A stretch of 64,000 bases of DNA from assembly GCA_021299375.1 (NCBI GenBank), contig JAJTGR010000019.1, positions 1 through 64,000 of the forward strand, in the 5' to 3' direction. Source of the DNA: Gemmatimonadota bacterium. Its GTDB lineage: Bacteria; Gemmatimonadota; Gemmatimonadetes; Gemmatimonadales; Gemmatimonadaceae. Shown piece by piece: positions 46,285-55,351 of this stretch (positions are counted from its first letter, which is position 1; each line of letters opens with the position of its first letter). The notes beneath the pieces were generated by a model. The model was not told where the DNA came from, searched no databases, and saw only the letters and a list, made by a program, of their open reading frames with translations. The position numbers and the translations under genes are program-made.

Positions 46285-46411
46285 CGCCCCGCAGAGTCCG
46301 TGACGGAGCCTCGGATGGCGGACGTGGTGACCTGGGCAGCAGCCCGGCGGGACGCCAGCGTCACACGGCCGCGGCGAGCGCAATCCAGACGCGGATTGCA
46401 CGTCGGACACC
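46282..46411 (-). pseudogene. Decayed N-terminal remnant of a TonB-receptor-like gene
   Basis: On the minus strand one frame gives a signal-peptide-like VRRAIRVWIALAAAV and then a stop. After a frame change the DNA reads AAAQVTTSAIRGSVTDSAGRP, the mature start of an outer-membrane receptor with a carboxypeptidase-regulatory domain (compare AQGTTTGAVTGLVTDARTTS of the intact receptor downstream). The match ends exactly where repeat copy B begins. It is probably a truncated, frameshifted relic. Confidence 0.5.
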
Positions 46412-46733
46412 TGAAAACGTGACGCACTCCTGATGAATGGGAAGGATCGGGCGGTGTCGGGTCGGCGCCAGCTGCAGCGCCGGGGCCCGGGGAGGGGAAC
46501 CGCCGCCCGTCGAGTGCAGCGCAGTCCGGACATGGTCGGGACGGGCATGGGACGGACCGCCCGGCCGTTACCGATCCGTTGCGCGACTCGGCCCTCGATC
46601 AACTCCCGAAGCGCCCGTTCGGTTGCCATGCTATTCGGCCGGTCCTAGCTTCCACCGGGTTTTCTGCGGCGAGCCCGCAGGAATCCGGTCGCTGTCGCGC
46701 CACTCTTTCGTCCCCACTCCTCCTCTCGCTCCC
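46412..46733 (+). other. Gene-free leader upstream of the TonB-dependent receptor
   Basis: No coding sequence is supported. A TTGCCA at 46623-46628 followed by CTAGCT at 46645-46650 (16-bp spacer) is the only promoter-like pair and is weak. It would leave a leader of about 75 nt. Confidence 0.3.
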
Positions 46734-49700
46734 ATGCGTCTTTTTCGTTGGGTCAGCCTCGCCCTCGTCGCCGGTCTCGCGCTGGCCGCGCCGGACCGGC
46801 TCCGTGCCCAGGGCACCACGACGGGTGCCGTCACCGGACTGGTGACGGATGCCCGCACCACCAGCCCCGTCGCCGGGGCGTCCGTCGAAGTCGTCAATCG
46901 CGCCAACGGCGCCCGGGCCTCGCTGGTCACCCGCGACAACGGGCGCTTCTTCATTCCGAACCTCGAGGTCGGCTCGTACACCGTGACGGTGCGCCGCATC
47001 GGCTTTGCCTCCCAGACTCGCGCCGATGTCATTGTCAGCCTCACGCAGACCACCCGGGTCGACTTCACGCTGACGGAGCAGGCGGTGACGCTGGCCGGAG
47101 TCGAGACGCGGGCGGCGGCGGCCACGGCCGACTTCGCGCCCACGCGGACCGGCGCCCAGACGGTCGTCTCCGATACGCTGGTCCGTCGCCTGCCGACGCT
47201 GAACCGCGACGTGTCGGACCTCATTCGCAACACGCCGCAAGTGAACGTTTCCACCACCGGCCGCATCTCGGCGGCCGGCCAGAACAATCGGTTCAACAAC
47301 ATCCAGATCGACGGCGTCTCGCTGGCCAATCGCTTCGGCCTCGGTGACTCCCCCACGGTTGGCGCCCAGGTGGGCGGCCGCGCCCTGCCGCTCGACGCCA
47401 TCAAGGAGTTCCAGGTCCTGCTGTCGCCGTACGACGTGCGCCAGGGCAACTTCACCGGCGCGCTGGTGAACGCCGTCACCCAGTCGGGCACCAACGAGTT
47501 CAAGGGCTCGGCGTTCCTGTACTACCGGGACCAGCAGATGGGCGCGGATACGGCGTTCCTGCGCAACCAGCCGTTCCTGCGGCGCCAGCTCGGCTTCACG
47601 CTTGGTGGCCCGATCCTCAAGGACAAGCTGCGCTTCTTCGCGAGCGTCGAGACCAGCCAGCAGATCGCGCCGTCGTCGGGGCCGTTCTACGACCCGGCCT
47701 CGCCCACGGGGCTCCAGAATTCGCCGGTCGCCACCGCCCGCATCACGGCGGCCCAGATCGACTCGTTCACGACGAGGCTGTCGGGCCTTGGCGTCAACGC
47801 CGGCAACGCCGGCCTGCAAACGAACGAAAACCCGCTGCTCAATACCTTCCTCCGTCTGGACTACCAGATCTCGGACAAGCACCGCCTGGTACTGCGCAAC
47901 ATCTTCAATGACCAGACGGCGTATGACTTCTCCCGCTCGCTCGGGACGTTCAACTTCACGTCGAACGGTTTCGAGCGGACGGAGACATCGAACCAGGTCG
48001 TGGCGCAGGTCTTCTCGAATTTCAGCAACGGGTTCTCCAACGAGTTCACGCTCGGCCTGACCAACACGCGCTTCAAGCGCAATCCCGATGTGCTCGCCCC
48101 ACAGGTGCTGGTGCAGAACATCGGTGGCACCGGCAGCGGCATCGGCTTCCGCGCCGGCACCGAAAACAGCTCGCAGGGGAATGAGCTGCGGGAAGACCTC
48201 ATCGAGATCCAGAACAACTTCACCATGCCGCTCGGCAACCACCTGGTGTCGATCGGCACGCGCAACGAGATCTACACGGTCAACAACGCGTTCCTGCAGA
48301 ACTCGTACGGCAATTACACGTACAACACGCTGGCCGACTTCGTGGCCGGCCGGCCGGCCGCGTCGTTCTCCGGCTCGGGAAGCCTTGGGGGGGATGTGGC
48401 CGCCCAGTTCACGGCCGCCCAGCTCGCCGCCTACATCCAGGACCAGTGGTCGATCACGCCCCGTCTGACGGCCACCTACGGCCTGCGCGTGGACGTGCCG
48501 GTGTTCTTCGACACCCCGTCGGAATCGCCGAACGTGCTGCGCGACTTCGGGCGCAACACCAGCGACCTGCCCTCCGGAAACATTCAGTGGTCGCCGCGCC
48601 TCGGCTTCAACTGGGATATCACCGGTGACCAGAAGAACCAGCTGCGCGGTGGCGCGGGCCTCTTCCAGGGCATCCCGGCGTATGTGTGGATGTCCAACCA
48701 GTTCCAGAACACGGGCGTTGGCCTCGGCCAGATCACCTGCGGCGGCGCCGTGGCCGCCACGAACGGCGCCTCGCCGGCGTTCAACCCGAGTCCGGTGTCG
48801 CCGCGCAGCTGCGGCCCGCGCACGAATGGCCAGCCGGGGCGTAGCCTCGATGACGGGTCGCTGGTGGGCACGGTGAACCTCGCCCAGCCCAACCTCAGAT
48901 TCCCGCAGTTGCTGCGCGCGACCTTCGGCTACGACCGGAAGCTGCCGGGCAACGTGATCGCGACGGTCGAGGGCCTGTACTCGCGGAGCATCAACAACTT
49001 CTTCTACACGAACATCAACGTGTCGCAGAACGAGCGCATCGATGCGCAGGGTCGCACCGTGTTCAACCCGATCGCGGCCACGGGCATCCCGACCATCACG
49101 CCGCGCTTCCCGGTGTACGGCCAGAACGTCATCGACCTCTCCAACCAGAGTCGCGACTACTCCTACAGTGCCACCAGCCAGCTCCGCAAGCGCTTCGAAG
49201 GCGGCTTCGAGGGCGGCGTGGCGTATACCTACAGCCGCAGCTTCGCGGTCACGGACCTCACGTCGTCGGTGGCGTTCTCCAATTGGCAGTTCGGCCGCAT
49301 CTACTCGGGCCCGCAGTCGGAGCAGCGCCTGAACGCCTCGGTGTTCGACCAGCCGCACCGCCTGCTCATCAACGGCACGTACACGGCGCCGTGGAAGAGC
49401 AACCAGACGATCGTTACCTTCTACTTCAACCGCCAGTCGGGTACTCCGTACGCGTTCGTGTACACGGGCAACGCGGGCCGTGGCGACATGAACGGCGACG
49501 GCTCGAACGCCAACGATCCGATCTACATCCCGACGGGCGTGAGCGACCCGAAGCTGCAGTTCGTGAACACGACCGTTGGCGGCCAGACGCTCACGGCGGC
49601 CCAGCAGGCGGCGAGCTTCGACGCCTTCATCAACGACAATCCGTGCCTCGCCAAGCAGCGTGGCCAGATCATGGCCCCGACCTCGTGCCGCAACCCGATG

Positions 49701-49997
49701 TTCGATCGGTTCGACGTGACCATCGAGCAGCAGCTGCCCTCGGTGACGAGCGAGCGCGTGACGATGCGCCTTGACATCTTCAACTTCGCGAACCTGCTGA
49801 ACCGGCGGTGGGGCAAGGTGCGGTCGGCCAGCGGCTTCGGCAATGCGAACCTGCTGCAGGTCCAGTCCATGTCGAGCGCCGATGCCGCCACCCAGGTGCC
49901 GGTCGTGACGTTCGCAAACACCTTCAACCCGCAGTTCGTCCCGCTGAACTTCACGCAGTTCTATCAGATCCAGGCGAGCCTTCGACTGGCGTTCTGA
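46734..49997 (+). CDS. TonB-dependent outer membrane receptor with N-terminal carboxypeptidase-regulatory domain
   Basis: The 1087-residue protein has a signal peptide (MRLFRWVSLALVAGLALAAP, cleavage near RAQG), then an Ig-like CarboxypepD_reg domain (about 26-110: GLVTDARTTSPVAGASVEVV, RFFIPNLEVGSYTVTVRRIG). A plug domain follows (TLNRDVSDLIRNTPQVNVST, IQIDGVSLANRFGLGD), then a large beta-barrel ending in an aromatic residue (QASLRLAF). This is the Oar/SusC-like architecture common in this phylum. Ligand unknown; no SusD-like partner is adjacent. Start ATG 46734 gives a proper signal peptide. Confidence 0.92.
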   Translation: MRLFRWVSLALVAGLALAAPDRLRAQGTTTGAVTGLVTDARTTSPVAGASVEVVNRANGARASLVTRDNGRFFIPNLEVGSYTVTVRRIGFASQTRADVIVSLTQTTRVDFTLTEQAVTLAGVETRAAAATADFAPTRTGAQTVVSDTLVRRLPTLNRDVSDLIRNTPQVNVSTTGRISAAGQNNRFNNIQIDGVSLANRFGLGDSPTVGAQVGGRALPLDAIKEFQVLLSPYDVRQGNFTGALVNAVTQSGTNEFKGSAFLYYRDQQMGADTAFLRNQPFLRRQLGFTLGGPILKDKLRFFASVETSQQIAPSSGPFYDPASPTGLQNSPVATARITAAQIDSFTTRLSGLGVNAGNAGLQTNENPLLNTFLRLDYQISDKHRLVLRNIFNDQTAYDFSRSLGTFNFTSNGFERTETSNQVVAQVFSNFSNGFSNEFTLGLTNTRFKRNPDVLAPQVLVQNIGGTGSGIGFRAGTENSSQGNELREDLIEIQNNFTMPLGNHLVSIGTRNEIYTVNNAFLQNSYGNYTYNTLADFVAGRPAASFSGSGSLGGDVAAQFTAAQLAAYIQDQWSITPRLTATYGLRVDVPVFFDTPSESPNVLRDFGRNTSDLPSGNIQWSPRLGFNWDITGDQKNQLRGGAGLFQGIPAYVWMSNQFQNTGVGLGQITCGGAVAATNGASPAFNPSPVSPRSCGPRTNGQPGRSLDDGSLVGTVNLAQPNLRFPQLLRATFGYDRKLPGNVIATVEGLYSRSINNFFYTNINVSQNERIDAQGRTVFNPIAATGIPTITPRFPVYGQNVIDLSNQSRDYSYSATSQLRKRFEGGFEGGVAYTYSRSFAVTDLTSSVAFSNWQFGRIYSGPQSEQRLNASVFDQPHRLLINGTYTAPWKSNQTIVTFYFNRQSGTPYAFVYTGNAGRGDMNGDGSNANDPIYIPTGVSDPKLQFVNTTVGGQTLTAAQQAASFDAFINDNPCLAKQRGQIMAPTSCRNPMFDRFDVTIEQQLPSVTSERVTMRLDIFNFANLLNRRWGKVRSASGFGNANLLQVQSMSSADAATQVPVVTFANTFNPQFVPLNFTQFYQIQASLRLAF

Positions 49998-50020
49998 TCG
50001 ATCGGCGGGCACAGGAAGTG

Positions 50021-50054
50021 AGCGGGGCCGCGTCGTGGACGCGGCCCCGCTTTC
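50021..50054 (+). terminator. Rho-independent terminator of the TonB-receptor gene
   Basis: A perfect 14-bp stem AGCGGGGCCGCGTC/GACGCGGCCCCGCT with a GTG loop is followed by TTTCGTG. It starts 23 nt after the stop. Confidence 0.85.
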
Positions 50055-50061
50055 GTGTTGC

Positions 50062-50160
50062 ATGAACCCCACGGGAGGAGGAAGGAGGTAGTCAGGGAGG
50101 AGGGAGCAGCGGACGCCGCTCCTTGCTGCTTGCGACCCTCCTCCCCGTTTCGTTGGGGGG
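50062..50160. repeat. Intergenic repeat copy C
   Basis: Read on the minus strand, GCTGCTCCCTCCTCCCTGAC is identical over 20 bases to the start of copy A and ends in GGGGTTCATG. On the plus strand it is GAACCCC ... GTCAGGGAGGAGGGAGCAGC (50064-50110), followed by AGCGG-ACG-CCGCT and a CCCTCCTCCCCG stretch. Confidence 0.65.
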
Positions 50161-50676
50161 CACCAGACAGGCTCTTCCGGGTCGGGCGTGGGTTCGTCCG
50201 GCCACATCGTGGTTCCCCGGATAGCTGGCCAGGCGGGCGCCACAATGCGGGCGCCGCGATTCAGACGCCGTGATGCAGGCGCCACAATGCGGGCGCCGCC
50301 TTCGGCGTCGCGATCCACAGCGGGAGCACGGCCGGATCGCGCTGCGCAGCAGGCCACGCAGGCGCGCTCCGCGGGTGGAGCACCCGTGGTGATCCGGTGG
50401 GGCCTCCCGTTGTGGATCGCCCCCCGCAGGGTGGCCAGGACGCCATCGCGCCGGGCCCGCACGACCCGCGAGTCTCAGGGTGGCCAGGACGCCATCGCGC
50501 CGGGCCCGCACGACCGGGCGCGAGTCGCGCGGCGCGTGATGCCGGGGTGGCGCCGGAGGCCCCCGATCGCCGTCGGGTGCGCGATGCTGGCCGCCGCCCA
50601 ACCAAACGCCACCCCACGCGAAACTCCCACGCGCCACCAAACAACGCGGGGCGCCATCGGCGCCCCGCAGTCCCCA
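50161..50676. repeat. Gene-free, repeat-rich interval
   Basis: A 22-base direct repeat (GGCGCCACAATGCGGGCGCCGC at 50236-50257 and 50278-50299), a 40-base perfect tandem duplication (50427-50466 and 50476-50515, 49-bp period, starting CAGGGTGGCCAGGACGCC), and a 17-base inverted repeat (GCGATCCACAGCGGGAG at 50310-50326 against 50404-50420, one mismatch) lie between the convergent TonB-receptor and mlaD genes. Open frames exist but look like low-complexity shadows. Confidence 0.75.
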
Positions 50677-51564
50677 TCAAAACACCTTGAGGTTGATGTA
50701 CCGCCGCGGGTTCTTCTTCAGGTCCGCCATCAGCGAATCCGCCCGCAGCAGCAGCGTATCCAGTCGCGCGTATACGGCCGGGTCATTCATGAACCGGCCG
50801 ACCGTGCCGTTGCCGCTCGAGACCTTGGTCATGAGCCCCTGCACTTGTTCGTTCGTGGTCCGCAGTTCGCGCGTCAGTGCTTCGAGGCTCGCCGTCGTTG
50901 CCTGCACGTTCCTGGCGGTCGAGTCGACCTTCGCCGAGTCCACGCTCGCCAGCGTCCTGCGCAGCTGCTCCTGGGTCCGCGACAGCTCGGTGGACTGCTG
51001 CTTCACCACCTCGCTCAACTGCACCACCAGTTTCGACACGTCGGCGACGGTCTGTCGCACGTCTTTCATGCCACCGTCGGTCACGAACCGTGCGCGCGTC
51101 TCGTCGGTCAGGGCGAGCACGCTGGCCGCAATGGAGTCGCCTTTCGAAAGCAGGTCGGCCGTGCCCGGTGTCCCCTTGCCGACCGCGATCGTATCGCCCT
51201 TGGCCATGTACCGGTCACGCCCCTTCTCCGGCGTGAGCGCGATCAGCTGGTCGCCAAAGATCCCGTTCGGCTGCACGGAGGCCGTGGTGCCCTGGGGAAT
51301 CTGGTACTGCTGCTGCACCTGCAGGGTCACGGTGATCGTACCATCGGGGATCAGCTCCACGTGGTCCACGAACCCCACCTGCACCCCGGCCAGCAACACC
51401 GGCTGGCCCGGCTTGAGCCCCGCGCCCCACGGAAAGCGGGCATACATCGGATAGCCCTTCGAGAGCCCGCCCCGGGCGATCCAGATGGTCCCCCCCAGAC
51501 CAATCGCAATGGAGAGCATGAGGAGCAGGCCCACCAGCAGTTCGTCGCGTCGTTTCGTCGTCAT
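50677..51564 (-). CDS. mlaD: MlaD/MCE-domain lipid-transport protein
   Basis: The 295-residue protein has one N-terminal TM helix (about 10-30, VGLLLMLSIAIGLGGTIWIA) and an MCE domain (about 38-120: FPWGAGLKPGQPVLLAGVQV, VQPNGIFGDQLIAL). A long coiled-coil tail follows (ADVSKLVVQLSEVVKQQSTE ...) ending in ADLKKNPRRYINLKVF. MCE proteins form periplasmic hexameric rings that pass phospholipids between membranes. ATG 51564. It lies downstream of mlaE in the same operon. The ATPase MlaF is not adjacent. Confidence 0.92.
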   Translation of the reverse strand: MTTKRRDELLVGLLLMLSIAIGLGGTIWIARGGLSKGYPMYARFPWGAGLKPGQPVLLAGVQVGFVDHVELIPDGTITVTLQVQQQYQIPQGTTASVQPNGIFGDQLIALTPEKGRDRYMAKGDTIAVGKGTPGTADLLSKGDSIAASVLALTDETRARFVTDGGMKDVRQTVADVSKLVVQLSEVVKQQSTELSRTQEQLRRTLASVDSAKVDSTARNVQATTASLEALTRELRTTNEQVQGLMTKVSSGNGTVGRFMNDPAVYARLDTLLLRADSLMADLKKNPRRYINLKVF

Positions 51565-51583
51565 GACTGGAATGATGCAGGCC

Positions 51584-52363
51584 TCAGGCCTGGATGAAGG
51601 GAGCAAACACCGCCGCCACGATGGCATCGAGCACGAGGATCGCCACCGAGGCAATGACCACCGCCTGCGCGGTCGACCGGCCGACACCCTCGGCACCGGC
51701 TTCGGTCACATAGCCCTGATAGGCGCACACGAAGGCGATGGCGGCGCCGAAACAGAACGCCTTGATCATCGAGTACACGACCTGAAAGCTCGTGAAGGCC
51801 AGGCGCAGCCCGCTGAGGAAGTCGTCCGTCCGCACGTCGGTGGCCAGCACCAGCGTGGCCCAGGCGCTGAAGATCGCCGTCGCGTTGGCGAGCATCACCA
51901 GCGCGGGCAGCATCACCAGCCCCGCCAGCAGCCGCGGCAGCGCCAGGTACGCCACGGGGTCGAACGACAGCGTCTCGAGCGCGTCGATCTGCTCCGTCAC
52001 CCGCATGGTACCGATCTCCGCCGTCATGCGGGCTCCCACGCGCCCCGTCAGCACCAGCGCCGTGAGCAGGGGCCCCAGTTCGAGCACGATGCTCTGACGG
52101 GCAATCAGGCCCACCACCGACAGCTGGACGCCGGGGAACAGCTGGTAGCGCGTCTGGAACGCCGTGACCCCACCGAGGAAGGCGGCGACGATGACCGTGA
52201 GCGGCACCGACTCCACGCCCATGCGCTGCATCTGCCGGATCGTTTCCGGAAGCCAGGTCGTCAGGTCCCGCACACCGCGCGCGATGTCGCGGGCGAAGTA
52301 CGCGCGTGCCCCGAACGCGCGCAGGACCTCGCCGATCTGGCGGTTGGCAAGGCGCAATATCAT
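51584..52363 (-). CDS. mlaE: MlaE-family ABC lipid permease
   Basis: The 259-residue protein has five or six TM helices and the MlaE/DUF140 pattern: VPLTVIVAAFLGGVTAFQTR, ELGPLLTALVLTGRVGARMTAEIGTM(R)VTEQIDALETL, and the C-terminal AVVIASVAILVLDAIVA. It pairs with an MCE protein and a separate ATPase to move phospholipids. ATG 52363 overlaps the lptG stop by 4 nt. The ATG further upstream would sit inside lptG. Confidence 0.94.
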   Translation of the reverse strand: MILRLANRQIGEVLRAFGARAYFARDIARGVRDLTTWLPETIRQMQRMGVESVPLTVIVAAFLGGVTAFQTRYQLFPGVQLSVVGLIARQSIVLELGPLLTALVLTGRVGARMTAEIGTMRVTEQIDALETLSFDPVAYLALPRLLAGLVMLPALVMLANATAIFSAWATLVLATDVRTDDFLSGLRLAFTSFQVVYSMIKAFCFGAAIAFVCAYQGYVTEAGAEGVGRSTAQAVVIASVAILVLDAIVAAVFAPFIQA

Positions 52364-53445
52364 GTCCGTACGCGGGCCAGGAGGAAGATGGCGAAGAGCC
52401 CCACGAGGATGTTGGGCATCCACGCGGCCAGTTCCGGCGACATGATCCCCTTGCCGCCGATGGCCTTGGTGAGCTGAATGAGCACGAGAAAAAGTATCGT
52501 GGTGGCCAGACTCACGGCGATCCCGTACGCCGCCCCGCCACGCTGTGAACTCGTGGCCAGCGGGGCACCGAAGAGCGCAATGATGAGGCAGGTCACGGGG
52601 ATGGCGAGTTTGAGCATCCGCTCCACCTTGAGCGTGTTCACCTCGGCGCCCGACCGTTCGAGGATACCGATGAAGCGCGTGAGCTCGGCGAAGCGCATTT
52701 CGCTGGGCTCCCGCTCGCTCGCCCGCAGCTCCTGCGGCGTCTCACGGAGGTCGCGGTCCACCAGCGAGTCGAAGGTGAAGACGAGATCCGCCGTGCGGCT
52801 CGGGATGACGTGCAGCACGCCCGACTGCAGCATCCACCCGCGATCGGCGCGCCACTCGCCGCGCGTACTGGCCAGGAGCATGCCCGGCTGCCTGGCCGAT
52901 GCACGCTTCTCGATTTCGAGGTTGTCCACGTACCGGTTGCGCACGTTGAGCGTGTAGATGCGATAGACGCGCCCCGCCTCGCTGGCGAAGGCGAAGTTGT
53001 AGCGGTCGTCGTCGCGCGAGTTGTTGGGGCCGGCCAGCAGCTTGAGGCGTTCGGCATTGGCCGGCGGGGCCACCTCGCTGAACACGAGATCGAGCCCCAT
53101 GGCGAGCGTCGCCATCACGATGATCGGGGCAATGAAGCGGTAGAAGCTGATGCCCGAGGCCTTGGCGGCCGTGATCTCGGAGTAACGCGTGAACGTGCCA
53201 ATGGAAAAGACCGTGGCGAACAGCACGGCGGCCGGCAGCACCATGAACAACGTGTCCGGAATCCAGTACAGGTAGCTGAGCGCGACGGCCTTGATGGTGA
53301 GCTTCCGCTCGGTGTACTTGCGGAGGTTGTCCACGAGGTCGATCACGAACACCAGCACCGGGAAGCCCATGATCGTGACGCCGAAGATGCGCGTGAACTC
53401 GCTGGCGATGTAGCGATCGAGTGGCGTGATGAACCTGCGGCTCAC
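52360..53445 (-). CDS. lptG: LPS-export ABC permease LptG
   Basis: The 361-residue YjgP/YjgQ-family protein has three N-terminal and three C-terminal TM helices around a periplasmic jellyroll domain (about 135-265). The start is SRRFITPLDRYIASEFTRIF; FSIGTFTRYSEITAAKASGI is the coupling region and IIALFGAPLATSSQRGG lies in the C-terminal block. With LptF and the ATPase LptB (not here) it extracts lipopolysaccharide from the inner membrane. GTG 53445 overlaps the lptF stop. Confidence 0.95.
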   Translation of the reverse strand: MSRRFITPLDRYIASEFTRIFGVTIMGFPVLVFVIDLVDNLRKYTERKLTIKAVALSYLYWIPDTLFMVLPAAVLFATVFSIGTFTRYSEITAAKASGISFYRFIAPIIVMATLAMGLDLVFSEVAPPANAERLKLLAGPNNSRDDDRYNFAFASEAGRVYRIYTLNVRNRYVDNLEIEKRASARQPGMLLASTRGEWRADRGWMLQSGVLHVIPSRTADLVFTFDSLVDRDLRETPQELRASEREPSEMRFAELTRFIGILERSGAEVNTLKVERMLKLAIPVTCLIIALFGAPLATSSQRGGAAYGIAVSLATTILFLVLIQLTKAIGGKGIMSPELAAWMPNILVGLFAIFLLARVRT

Positions 53446-55160
53446 GCGGGCTCCGCCGTGACAACCGGCGCCTTCGCCAGCAGCGTGCGCGCCTGACGGT
53501 CGGCCCACCAGTCGCGCAGGCCCCCGCCGCGCGAGGCGTCCGTCGTGGATTCCACGCGCCAGAGCAGCAGGAGGCCGGCCAGGGTGAAGATCACGTTGGC
53601 GATCCACATCGCGACGTAGGCGGGCAGGCGACCCTTGTCGGCCAGGGCCTCGCCGCCCATCAGGCACACATAGTACAACCCGAAGACGACGATGCTCACG
53701 CCGATCGTCGCGCCCACACCGCCTCTGGGGAATCGCAGGGCAATCGGCGGCCCGAAGAGCACGAACACCAGGCAGGCGAACGACAGCGCGAACTTCTTGT
53801 GGATCTCGACGGCGAGGCTGTCGAGCCCCTCACGGGCGGCGATCAGCTGGTTCCCCGCCGCCGAGACGGCCGACTTGTAGACGGACATGGTATCGATAGT
53901 GGCCGTCGGCGCCGCCTGCTGGGCCGCCACCTGTGTGTTCGGGTCGATGCCGGCGGCCCGCAGCGTCGAGTCTTGCTCGAACGTGAGCCCGGGAGCCGGT
54001 GTGTAGCTGCCCCGCGGGAGGACCGTGATGCCACTGGGCGGTGCCGGCGGCGGGACCGCGGGTTGCCCTACGACCGGGGTCCCGGACGCGGCCGCCAGGC
54101 CGGTATCCTTGGGGACGCGTGCCGAATCCGCGGCCACCGGCGGTTGCACCGGCGGTGGCACCGGTGGTTGCGCCTTTGCCTTCTTCGGCAGCACCAGCGA
54201 CGCGACGCCGCCCAGCAATCGGTCGCAGTAGAAGGCCGCCAGCACCTCGGTGCGCGGCCGCTCGCGTGGCACGCGAATGCGCCGCTGTCCAGGCCCCGCG
54301 ATCCGCCGCGAGGCGGAGATGTACTCCTGCCGGATGCGCTCGACCTCAACGGCATCGGCCCGGTACCGCCGATGCATCTCGCACACCGTCATCTCGCGGT
54401 CGCCCTTGTAGCTGTCCGATTCGGAGGTCTCGAAGCCACGGGCGATGCCCTTCTGGCGCACCGTCTGGGTCAGGAAATAGCTGCGCTGCAGGCGCTTCGC
54501 GTCTCCCCGCACGAACTCCTGGGCAAATCCGTCGAACAGCTGGATGATCATGTCCTGCCCGTTCGAGTCGAGGGCGATGATGCCGCTGTCGGCGTAAATC
54601 GTCTTGCGCTCCGGCCCGCGTGACAGGTCGTAGATCACCACGTCGTAGATGCGGTTCGTCTCGGCGTTCACCCGCGCCACTCGCATGAAGAACTGGTCGG
54701 TCACCGGGTTGAGCACCTGCTCGCGCAGTGCGACCGTGGGCTTGGTACGGGTAATGTCCTGTTGAAGGATGCGCAGGCGGTGGTTGGACGCCGGGAGCAC
54801 CTGGTCGTTGAACCAGACCATGACCAACGACACGAGCAACGCGCAGGCGAGGACGGGAGCCATCAGCGTCCGCACCCGCACCCCGTTGGCCTTGAAGGCG
54901 GTGATCTCGTGCTCGGCCGCCAGGCGCCCGAAGGCGAACAGCGTCGCCATCAGCACGGCCATCGGCATGGTCATGGCCACGGTGAAGGGCAGGGACAGCA
55001 CGAAGAACTTGCCGATCGCCGACCACGGCAACCCCTTGCCGGCCAGGTTGGCCAGCTGCCGGGCCACGTACTGCAGCATCAGCAGTGACGTCAGCGCCGA
55101 CAGGGCGAACACGAGCGGACCCACGTGCTCGCGGATGATATAGCGGGTAAGGAGCTTCAC
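53442..55160 (-). CDS. lptF: LPS-export ABC permease LptF with a large periplasmic insertion
   Basis: The 572 residues exceed the roughly 360 of typical LptF. The N-terminal three TM helices (KLLTRYIIREHVGPLVFALS, FGRLAAEHEITAFKANGVRV) and the C-terminal block (FALSFACLVFVLFGPPIALR, FPRGGVGATIG) are canonical. Between them the jellyroll is followed by extra sequence (about 270-450), including a Pro/Ala-rich part at about 331-390. No ATG fits; GTG 55160 is used. It is the first gene of lptF-lptG-mlaE-mlaD and divergent from sprA. Confidence 0.93.
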   Translation of the reverse strand: MKLLTRYIIREHVGPLVFALSALTSLLMLQYVARQLANLAGKGLPWSAIGKFFVLSLPFTVAMTMPMAVLMATLFAFGRLAAEHEITAFKANGVRVRTLMAPVLACALLVSLVMVWFNDQVLPASNHRLRILQQDITRTKPTVALREQVLNPVTDQFFMRVARVNAETNRIYDVVIYDLSRGPERKTIYADSGIIALDSNGQDMIIQLFDGFAQEFVRGDAKRLQRSYFLTQTVRQKGIARGFETSESDSYKGDREMTVCEMHRRYRADAVEVERIRQEYISASRRIAGPGQRRIRVPRERPRTEVLAAFYCDRLLGGVASLVLPKKAKAQPPVPPPVQPPVAADSARVPKDTGLAAASGTPVVGQPAVPPPAPPSGITVLPRGSYTPAPGLTFEQDSTLRAAGIDPNTQVAAQQAAPTATIDTMSVYKSAVSAAGNQLIAAREGLDSLAVEIHKKFALSFACLVFVLFGPPIALRFPRGGVGATIGVSIVVFGLYYVCLMGGEALADKGRLPAYVAMWIANVIFTLAGLLLLWRVESTTDASRGGGLRDWWADRQARTLLAKAPVVTAEPA

Positions 55161-55351
55161 GACATAAATTCCCCGCAGTCCACCCGCTTTATCAAGGGCG
55201 CACCGACGTTGATGTTGAAGGAATGCGCCCGCAGTTTGCGACCGTACCCCGGCCCCTTGGGCTCTTGCCCCACGGGCCTTCGCTGCTACCCCACGACCGG
55301 AGTTCGGTGCGCAGGCTGCTCCAGACATGGGTAGGCGTGGCGGCCGGGGGC

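Noticed and set aside
46599-50462. A 1287-residue open frame antisense to the TonB receptor
   Set aside because: Arg/Val/Ala-rich shadow frame running through intergenic repeats; no start signal or domain.
50427-50515. Two 40-base repeats considered as a CRISPR array
   Set aside because: Only two units with a 9-bp gap; no spacer-sized unique segments and no cas genes.
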